This document shows, piece by piece, positions 7,974-13,980 of a stretch of DNA of 13,980 nt; the first letter of the stretch is position 1; each line of letters begins with the position of its first letter. The DNA lies in the NCBI GenBank assembly GCA_027577415.1, contig JANBQS010000657.1, positions 1-13,980 on the forward strand, written 5' to 3'. This DNA is from Coemansia sp. RSA 922 (taxonomy: Eukaryota > Kickxellomycota > Kickxellomycetes > Kickxellales > Kickxellaceae). Both the position numbers and the translations under genes were made by a program. The notes under the pieces were generated by a model. That model was not told the DNA's origin. It was given only the letters and a program-made list of their open reading frames with translations, and did not search any database.

Positions 7974-8443
7974 ATGACTACTGATGGTCATAGCGAGTAT
8001 ACGCCAACTCTGAATTTGATTTCCGAGTGCCCAGTCCACACAGGAACAGAACGCGATCTTCTCTGATCTCAAAGCTAAACTTGTGCTCGCCGAGGCCGAA
8101 ATGCAACAGGCGATCTTCCACGCGATAGAGGATGGCAATTGTGGACAAAGCTCAGATCGACAAACAAGCTTACGAGATGCTCCAGCATGCTTAAAATGCG
8201 AAAGCAGATACCATTGCCAAGGCAGAGGAGGAACACCTTGCAGTCTTGGCCTCCTTCGTCTCTCTGTCCTTGCGTATATTCGCCAAGATTGCTGCGTTAA
8301 AGGAAAAGGCTGAGAAGCAACGCATCGAGCTCTGTCACAAATTAATGCGCGGGCTAAGCGAGGAAGCTGTGAAGAAGATCATGGCTCCGACGATTTCCAA
8401 TGCAGGACAAACTCGCAACGAAGATAACAGCAGCATCCACTAG
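7974..8443 (+). pseudogene. broken gene for a helical Ala/Lys/Glu-rich protein
   Basis: Coding-like sequence continues across three frames. Frame 3 from ATG 7974 gives MTTDGHSEYTPTLNLIS. Frame 1 at about 8020-8134 gives AIFSDLKAKLVLAEAEMQQ. Frame 2 from about 8135 gives IVDKAQIDKQAYEMLQHA, a TAA at 8192-8194, then AKADTIAKAEEEHLAVLAS, KIAALKEKAEKQRIELCHKL and a final TAG at 8441-8443. All segments share the same amphipathic, Ala/Lys/Glu-rich helical character. This argues for one ancestral gene of about 155 codons disabled by two frameshifts and one stop, rather than chance. No plausible GT-AG intron explains the shifts. The family is not recognised; a coiled-coil structural or assembly factor is possible. 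It ends ~120 bases from the convergent desaturase stop. Confidence 0.5.
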
Positions 8444-8560
8444 TCAAGCACTACGTTTTTTTTGGTTGAATGAACAACATCGATTAATGTAGTTTAAAGA
8501 AGGAATATTATAAAAAAAAGATAGTGAGAGATAAACACATACACAGCAGGTCCGTGTCTA

Positions 8561-9766
8561 CTACTGCTTTGCCTTTGCAATTGAACGAGCTCTAGCCTTC
8601 TCCATCGACATATCAGCCGCCAGCTTCAACCTAGCGACAAACTCGTCCTTTGCCGATTCCAACTGCTTGGCCTCACTGATGCTGGGGACCTTTAAGTTCT
8701 TGCGCGCGTACCTATGAGCATCCAATGTACGCACAACACGCGATTGCGGGGCCAGCAGCGACGAAGTAATAAACATGTAGAGCACAGCACACCACGAAGT
8801 GTGGTAGGCCAAGTCATCGTAGTACTCTGGAGCGAGGCGCTTGATCTCGGGCAGCTTGGTCCATGGCACAAGCGGGAAGTCATGGTGCTCGTTGTGGTAG
8901 CCGATATTGAGCCAGAAATAGTTACCCGAGCCATAGTACGAGTAAGTCTCCTGGCCGTCACGGAACGTATAGTGCTCCTGGATAAAGTGTGCTGCTCCCG
9001 GGTGCAGACCAAAGCCCAAAAGCACAGAGATGACCAGGTACAGGACTCCGCGCAGTCCGCAGAACTTGTAAATGGCAACGTCGCATGCAATAGACCACGC
9101 CCAGTTGTACAGCTCCCAGCGCGACAGCTGCTTCTGCTGCGCCAGACCGCGACCAATGTACATGACACCGTAGATAATCAACCAGAAGAACTTCTTCACA
9201 GGATCGTTGCCAATAAGCTTGATCTCCCACTCCAGAGGCAGGTCGGGATCGTAGCCATAGACACCCTGGTACGTGTGGTGCTCCAGATGATAACGACGGA
9301 ACGACTGCGCCAAGGGAACGAGCAGCGGAATGTTAGCAAAGTTTCCGACCCAGCGGTTCTGTAGCGTTGTAGCCGCACACAAGTTGTGCGTAAACTCGTG
9401 GAAAATAATGCCGATTTGCGTCGAAAACGATCCACCCACTGTATAAGCAACCACCACCATCGTCCAGTGCCAATCAGTCAGAATACGCCCAAACACATAC
9501 GCCAGACCCATTTGCACACACACCGTAGCCATCGTGATCCACACCGTGTTTGTGTCATACCCATATAGCTCTTCGATCTCTGGATGGTCGTTGAGAATCT
9601 GCTGCTTGCGCTTCTTGTGCGGCTCATCGTACATGTCGAAACGCGGGTGCTCGTCTAGTCCGGGCACCGAGCGTTTCCAGAATCCGAGATAGCTCGGAAA
9701 CCGCATGTCAAACTGCTCATCCTTGTGCATCGCCTCAACTTCCTCCGCCGCACTGCTTACAGGCAT
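8561..9766 (-). CDS. sphingolipid delta(4)-desaturase
   Basis: A 401-residue membrane di-iron desaturase of the DEGS/DES family. The family introduces the trans delta-4 double bond into dihydroceramide in the endoplasmic reticulum, using electrons from cytochrome b5. In fungi the product mainly feeds glucosylceramide. Seen: the N-terminal Lipid_DES region with FPSYLGFWKRSVPG and EEVEAMHKDEQFDMR (residues about 8-65), then hydrophobic segments at about 75-122 and 193-260. The three histidine boxes are HEFTH (123-127), HLEHH (160-164) and HNEHH (291-295). The family-typical GYDPDLP, HPGAAHF and HDFPLVPWTKLPEI stretches are also present. The C terminus is ~40 residues longer than in short family members, with a Lys/Ala-rich charged tail. 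No cytochrome b5 domain is fused and there is no intron. The first ATG is at 9766, with G at -3. A fused C4-hydroxylase activity, seen in some relatives, cannot be ruled out from sequence. Confidence 0.95.
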   Translation of the reverse strand: MPVSSAAEEVEAMHKDEQFDMRFPSYLGFWKRSVPGLDEHPRFDMYDEPHKKRKQQILNDHPEIEELYGYDTNTVWITMATVCVQMGLAYVFGRILTDWHWTMVVVAYTVGGSFSTQIGIIFHEFTHNLCAATTLQNRWVGNFANIPLLVPLAQSFRRYHLEHHTYQGVYGYDPDLPLEWEIKLIGNDPVKKFFWLIIYGVMYIGRGLAQQKQLSRWELYNWAWSIACDVAIYKFCGLRGVLYLVISVLLGFGLHPGAAHFIQEHYTFRDGQETYSYYGSGNYFWLNIGYHNEHHDFPLVPWTKLPEIKRLAPEYYDDLAYHTSWCAVLYMFITSSLLAPQSRVVRTLDAHRYARKNLKVPSISEAKQLESAKDEFVARLKLAADMSMEKARARSIAKAKQ

Positions 9767-10673
9767 TGCTACTATTGCCAAACCTTTTAGCGAGGAAAAA
9801 AAAGTGTGTGCAAACGCGAAAAATGCAGTAGCTAACAGTAGTAGAGTTCAGGGTCTCTTGTTGTTTGCTGCGCTGGGTCTTAAGGAGCTGGGTCTCGCCT
9901 TACTGAAAAGTGACGCCGAAATTACTGACAAAAAAAGCTCGTTAAATCCAAGCACAAAGAATAATTAGCCAACTGCGTCGAATGTGTGGAGACAAAACCC
10001 AAAGCCAGATGAGCTCAACACTGACACAACACGCACGAGGGAAGAAAAAAAAACGGGAATAAAAAATATAGATTAGAGAGGGAGGAGGAAGAAAAAAAAA
10101 AGAACGAGAATATCAAATATTTGTTTAGGAAAGCCGAGAAAGGGACAGCCCAAGACCAGAAGAAAAAAAAAAGTTGTCAACATTGGCAAGCCAAGTATAG
10201 CCAAGGCCAAAGCGGGTGTTGGGGCCTGCAGATTTCAAAGCAACGGATGGAAAATCTTCGGGGGGGGGGGTGGCATGACAAACAGGCAGAACTTTTACAC
10301 ATGCCTGTGCCTCCTCTTTTTTTCCGCCAAGAGACACACGGGCCTAGACATCCCGCTGTGTGGGGGGAGGTGATGCTAAGCAAACACAGAAGGGCAGATC
10401 GGTCTAGAATCGCCATTGGCGCTGTTCAGGAACACTCCCCTCCCCAAACTATACGTATACTGGCGTCAGGAGATGTGTCCTCCCCGAGCCTAGCCCGGTG
10501 GGGGTTGCCTGATATGTTACATTGCAGATCTCCTTGCCCCCATTTCCGAAAATGCCCCGTTCCAGTCCAGATCGTCCTGATACGCATTACTTGTACGCAG
10601 TCCTGGACCCTGGGCTCAAAAAGCTAATAGGGAAAATAATTGTACTATATTTTAAACAAAAAAAATGTTCGCT
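9767..10673. other. long 5' region of the desaturase and 3' region of the GPI transferase
   Basis: About 900 bases. The desaturase strand carries a long pyrimidine-rich stretch (roughly 10037-10110; A/G-rich on the plus strand), like the CT-rich promoter tracts of well-expressed fungal genes. Positions 10200-10620 are notably G/C-richer, with a G-run of 11 at 10260-10270. The long plus-strand frame at 10121-10627 lacks an ATG start and is low-complexity. I see no RNA gene. Confidence 0.45.
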
Positions 10674-13667
10674 CTAAGATACCTGTGCAAGCCCAACAAG
10701 CCACAGCAGCCCGCCACACGTGGCGCATATGATGTAGAATCCCACCAGCCACCCGACCTGATACAGGTACCGAGGTGAGAACACTGACCAGATGAAGAGA
10801 TGCGTGCGCAACAGAGTGACTACTATGCTAAGTACCAGCAGCGTACACGCCTGCCACAGATGCAGTGCCACCAATGCGTCAACAGCCCGCTGCGCCGTTA
10901 GGCCCTGCTTGCTCAATGTCAGCGTTGCCAGCGCTGCTACCGCCCACCAGAGCGGGCCAGCCCAGTTGCTGACAAACATGAGCAGACCCACCACGCCTTC
11001 GTTGTAACGCGACACGCCAGTGTATGCGTTGCTGAGATCAAGCGATGCAAGCGAGTTGGAGTTGCCCAAAGCGAAGAACGACGCATTAACCAAGCAGAAT
11101 AGCACCACTAGCTTCGAGGGCCGCAGAACACCCAGACAACCACAAACATCACTCTGATTGCCCTCCCGAGCATCAGTAACCGAGGTTAGACTGCGAGGAC
11201 CAAACACTACTTGTAGCTGCGACCAGAACAGCACGAACATGGCCAAAAACAAGGCAAACAGTGGTATGTTATGTGGCCGCGACAGCAGCAATAACACAGG
11301 CAGCATGCCAACCAAGAGGTCGAGAGCTGCTGCCTGGGTCACTGAAGCCCGGAATTCATGTGATCCCGGAGAGTGCTCCAATACCCCTGCTTTTGCCCGA
11401 TACCAAGTGCACGCAACACCAATCGCCGCCGCCAGAGCCGTGCAGAGGTACACCAGTCGGGCGACTTGACCCAGATCTGCCGGCACACACCAACGCACAA
11501 AGCTCCACACACCTTCGCTGACGCCCAATTCCCGCCACCCGTGGTTGCGATCCATCTGGTACACAAGCGCACTGAACGAAGCATACCCGACTACGGCTCG
11601 GAATACCCGCTGAGTTAGCATCAATGCACGCAATCCAGCAGTATCCGCCCCCGAGTACAACACAGCCGCACGAGCCCGCTCTGCCTCCGCGACCCGCCGC
11701 TTGTACTCGTCAGCATCTCTGCGATACGGCATTGTACCCAAGGCGTATGTCGGCGAACGCATATCTGCACGCCGCGCTATCACTGAGCGCGCAGGCCCTG
11801 GGTACAAATACATGTGTAGTCGATGAGCTGCCACATTGACGACTAGAACAGTGGCGACAACGAGTATCCACATCAGCCTAGTGTGCGACGAGTTGAGGTA
11901 GAGACGGATGTCAGGCTCTCCAGTCCACTTTTGTCCCGTTTGATTCCACGCCCGGATGATTCGAAACAAGCCCATTTGCAGCACAGTTCTCAGCGCGTCG
12001 CCAGCAGCCGTGCTAGTCAGCACGCGCAGGGCAAGCATGGTTTGGGTCCAGAAGTACCAGAACTGGTGCTCCTCCTCAATCAAGCTGCTCGACCACAAGC
12101 ACACCAGATATGTGACCAACAGCGCCGCTGTAGGCGCGCTAACACGCAGACTCCACGTTTTAGTACTAATAATACCTCCACTCTTATCCGAGCTCTGATA
12201 CAGTGCAGCTAGTGCCACAGTGGCAGCACCAATGATCGCCATTCCAGTAAACATTGCGCCCAGATCGTAGCCGCTAAAAGCTCGCGACAAGTGCTCATTG
12301 GCATGCTCCATAAAATCATAATACTCACGCTCGACCTTGCTTGCAGCGCCGCTGCCCGATACAGCATAGCGCCGATGAGTCGCCAAAGCTCGCCTATACT
12401 TGCACCTCAGCACATCGCTCGTCGACTCGCCCTCATTATCGCAATTCATGGGACCGCCAGAATTGCTAGCAGTTTCAGCCAAGGCGATTTCGCGAACAGT
12501 CGGGTCGTTAGCACGCACAACACCAAACATCTGATGAGCCGATATCTGCAACATACGCAGTCTTTCAGAATCGCTATATGAACTCAAAAGCTCTCGCAGC
12601 GGCATACCCAGGTTGTTCTTGGGAATTGGCACGCCAAACAGCAGCGCCAGCGTAGGCACCAAGTTGATCTGCGAAACCTCAGTAGTCAGCAGCTTCGAAA
12701 GTGCGTTTTTGCCCTTGTCGGCTAAAGGCTGCCCTCGAATGCCCTGACCCAAGAACACAAAAACCGTAGATGTCTCGAGTTGCGAGTTGCCGCCGTGGTT
12801 CCCGATCTCGTTCATTGCGTGGTCGCCCAACAGCACGAACAGCGTAGGTTTGGCAGATTTGTCTCGTTTCATACGCTCCCTGTCTTGCGCAGAGACGATC
12901 TCAAAGGCGTCCTTGACGACATCGTCCATTTCCTTTTGCTTTGGCCGCATAAGCGGACTATTGGGTCCCGCCAAATGTCCAATATGGTCAAGCCCCAAGT
13001 AATGAAAAATAGTAACATCCCAGTCACTGCGCTCCAATTCCGGCCGTACATGCCGCGTCACATTCCGGTCTACCTCCACAGTATCCGCAACAAAGAACGA
13101 CGAAGTCCCATCGGTCCGCGCAAAAATATCCGGGAACAGACGCAACCACGTATCGTCGCCAAACATATTGATCGTCTTGTTGCTGTGGTTCTTTAGTTGC
13201 CACAGCAGGTTGTCCTGGTACTTTAGCGACGAACTAGTGTCTGATTCGGCAATGTTAAGTACGGCGTCGAGAAAATTGGGAACTGTGCCCGTCATCAACG
13301 CCTTGAGTCTCGGCATTGTGACTGTGGGTGCCAGCGCCTTCGCCGTGAATCCAATGGCATTGCCTGAGCGCAGCATGCCCTGCGTGTATGACATGGCCGA
13401 GTTGTTGCCAAATACAAAGTCATTGCGCAGCGCGTCCACAAGCATGATCACTAGCCGGTCGTACTGCGCCTCTACGTTAGGAACCCTGCTGTTCCGTGCA
13501 GTTGAGCCGCCGCTGAGCGGCTGGCTAATGTCCCATGGCTGGTCCTGACGACTGGCAAAGCCTGGTATGCTCTTTTTGTACGGGAAGAAGCCCTTGATAA
13601 AGTATCCCAAGCCAACGAGCTCGACCAGCAAAATGGCAACTAGCACACACAGCCGTCGCCCTTGCAT
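10674..13667 (-). CDS. LAS21: GPI ethanolamine phosphate transferase 2 (GPI7/LAS21, PIG-G type)
   Basis: A 997-residue endoplasmic-reticulum membrane enzyme. The family adds phosphoethanolamine to the second mannose of the GPI anchor precursor, working with a GPI11/PIG-F-type partner. Seen: an N-terminal membrane anchor (about 6-26) and a lumenal alkaline-phosphatase-like domain (about 68-380). Likely metal ligands are Asp78 in VDALRND, Thr115/117 in PTVTMPR, Asp227/His231 in LDHIGH, Asp282/His283 in GDHAMN and His291. The signature GDDTWLRLFPD lies at 170-180. A multi-spanning C-terminal region from about 470 includes the EEEHQFWYFW motif at 531-540. LAS21/PIG-G is preferred over GPI13/PIG-O and MCD4/PIG-N because of VTMPRLKALMTGTVPNFLD and HYLGLDHIGH. 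Yeast Las21 is ~830 residues; the extra length lies in C-terminal loops. The gene is intronless. The first ATG is followed directly by the anchor. Confidence 0.95.
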   Translation of the reverse strand: MQGRRLCVLVAILLVELVGLGYFIKGFFPYKKSIPGFASRQDQPWDISQPLSGGSTARNSRVPNVEAQYDRLVIMLVDALRNDFVFGNNSAMSYTQGMLRSGNAIGFTAKALAPTVTMPRLKALMTGTVPNFLDAVLNIAESDTSSSLKYQDNLLWQLKNHSNKTINMFGDDTWLRLFPDIFARTDGTSSFFVADTVEVDRNVTRHVRPELERSDWDVTIFHYLGLDHIGHLAGPNSPLMRPKQKEMDDVVKDAFEIVSAQDRERMKRDKSAKPTLFVLLGDHAMNEIGNHGGNSQLETSTVFVFLGQGIRGQPLADKGKNALSKLLTTEVSQINLVPTLALLFGVPIPKNNLGMPLRELLSSYSDSERLRMLQISAHQMFGVVRANDPTVREIALAETASNSGGPMNCDNEGESTSDVLRCKYRRALATHRRYAVSGSGAASKVEREYYDFMEHANEHLSRAFSGYDLGAMFTGMAIIGAATVALAALYQSSDKSGGIISTKTWSLRVSAPTAALLVTYLVCLWSSSLIEEEHQFWYFWTQTMLALRVLTSTAAGDALRTVLQMGLFRIIRAWNQTGQKWTGEPDIRLYLNSSHTRLMWILVVATVLVVNVAAHRLHMYLYPGPARSVIARRADMRSPTYALGTMPYRRDADEYKRRVAEAERARAAVLYSGADTAGLRALMLTQRVFRAVVGYASFSALVYQMDRNHGWRELGVSEGVWSFVRWCVPADLGQVARLVYLCTALAAAIGVACTWYRAKAGVLEHSPGSHEFRASVTQAAALDLLVGMLPVLLLLSRPHNIPLFALFLAMFVLFWSQLQVVFGPRSLTSVTDAREGNQSDVCGCLGVLRPSKLVVLFCLVNASFFALGNSNSLASLDLSNAYTGVSRYNEGVVGLLMFVSNWAGPLWWAVAALATLTLSKQGLTAQRAVDALVALHLWQACTLLVLSIVVTLLRTHLFIWSVFSPRYLYQVGWLVGFYIICATCGGLLWLVGLAQVS

Positions 13668-13839
13668 GCCTTTTTAAGATGTGAACAAATTGACAACGAA
13701 AGAAGAAAAATAAAAAAGGTTTAAAACAAATAAGAAAGGACAAGAGGACTATTCTCACCTCCCCGCAGATAATTGTGGAGAGAATGCCAGCACAACGATC
13801 GACGCAACAAGAAGGACTTGTCTCCTAGCGACGGTAGTA
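13668..13839. promoter_or_regulatory. shared divergent promoter region
   Basis: A 172-base spacer between the start codons of the GPI transferase (minus) and a plus-strand gene. Its left third is A-rich (13680-13740), and no clear TATA box is visible. Both genes must use this short region unless their promoters overlap coding sequence. Confidence 0.5.
13784..13828 (+). other. short upstream ORF ahead of the divergent gene
   Basis: ATG followed by 13 sense codons and a TAG, ending 11 bases before the ATG at 13840. If the transcript starts left of 13784, ribosomes would meet this uORF first. Whether it is within the leader is unknown. Confidence 0.3.
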
Positions 13840-13980
13840 ATGGCGCTTGAATCGGAAGTGGAGCTGCAATACACCTCTATCAAAAGTATTTCTGAACCCA
13901 CGCCGACGGTTCAACTCCCACTCCCTATTAACGATCCTAAACGCCACATCTTCATAAGGCGGACCTGCGATAAACCTCAA
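13840..13980 (+). CDS. 5' end of an unidentified gene (partial)
   Basis: An ATG opens a frame of 47 codons without a stop to the window edge. It is divergent to the GPI transferase and starts MALESEVELQYTSIKSISEP. The ATG has G at -3 (GTAATGG) and G at +4. The peptide is soluble-looking, with a Pro-rich stretch (TPTVQLPLPINDPK) followed by a basic segment, HIFIRRT. I do not recognise it, and the rest lies outside the window. Confidence 0.45.
   Translation, partial: MALESEVELQYTSIKSISEPTPTVQLPLPINDPKRHIFIRRTCDKPQ

Noticed and set aside
8714..9364. 216-codon plus-strand frame antisense to the desaturase
   Set aside because: It is a shadow of the desaturase gene, whose frame has all three histidine boxes; the antisense peptide has no recognisable features.
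9767..9781. Five extra N-terminal residues on the desaturase
   Set aside because: The start at 9781 would be a TTG codon; the first true ATG is at 9766 and matches family length.
9767..9903. 5' leader intron of the desaturase with a GTAAGG donor at 9903
   Set aside because: Donor-like and acceptor-like sequences exist on the minus strand, but without transcript data this is no better than chance.
10121..10627. 168-codon plus-strand frame between the desaturase and GPI transferase
   Set aside because: It starts with TTG rather than ATG, spans homopolymer runs (A and G), and shows no domain or coding character.
10674..13667. GPI13/PIG-O or MCD4/PIG-N identity for the GPI transferase
   Set aside because: The motifs around the catalytic site and EEEHQFWYF fit the LAS21/GPI7/PIG-G group better; a phylogeny would settle it.
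8561..13667. Functional cluster of sphingolipid and GPI genes
   Set aside because: Both concern endoplasmic-reticulum lipids, but they are separated by 0.9 kb with independent flanks and there is no sign of shared control.

Overview
The window looks like nuclear DNA of a fungus. It holds three long genes typical of fungi: a secreted or vacuolar pepsin-like aspartic protease, a sphingolipid delta-4 desaturase, and the GPI ethanolamine phosphate transferase 2 (GPI7/LAS21, PIG-G type). All three reading frames run uninterrupted by introns for 1.2 to 3.0 kb. The genes have A/T-rich flanks, TATA-like boxes and no bacterial-style operon spacing or ribosome binding sites. An intron-poor, early-diverging fungus fits, but the lineage is an inference and cannot be fixed from the sequence alone.

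Layout. Bases 1-211 may hold the 3' end of an unidentified plus-strand gene that converges on the aspartic protease (476-2011, minus). Bases 2012-8560 are a 6.5 kb low-gene, partly A/T-rich, repeat-bearing interval between conserved genes. It contains a small unrecognised ORF (2730-3062, plus) and two diverged copies of a ~225 bp repeat with a tRNA-like pol III promoter core (3322-3548 and 3852-4075, minus). It also contains a decayed LINE reverse transcriptase (4117-5360, plus) and an intact 206-codon ORF for a putative coiled-coil/acidic protein with a TATA box (6256-6876, minus). Last in the interval is a broken gene for a helical, Ala/Lys/Glu-rich protein (7974-8443, plus). The conserved block then resumes with the desaturase (8561-9766, minus), a ~900 bp upstream region with a polypyrimidine tract, and the GPI transferase (10674-13667, minus). 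A divergent plus-strand gene begins at about 13840 and runs off the end of the window.

How the genes relate. The desaturase and the GPI transferase both act on endoplasmic-reticulum lipids that feed the cell surface (ceramide/glucosylceramide and the GPI anchor), and the protease is a secretory-pathway enzyme. Nothing in the sequence shows co-regulation, and I treat the adjacency as coincidental. The middle interval reads as an insertion and decay zone of mobile elements. I found no CRISPR array, toxin-antitoxin pair, secondary-metabolite cluster or other recognisable new system. The most unusual items are the tRNA-like repeat pair, the orphan coiled-coil ORF, the decayed helical gene and the large Lys-rich insertion inside the aspartic protease.
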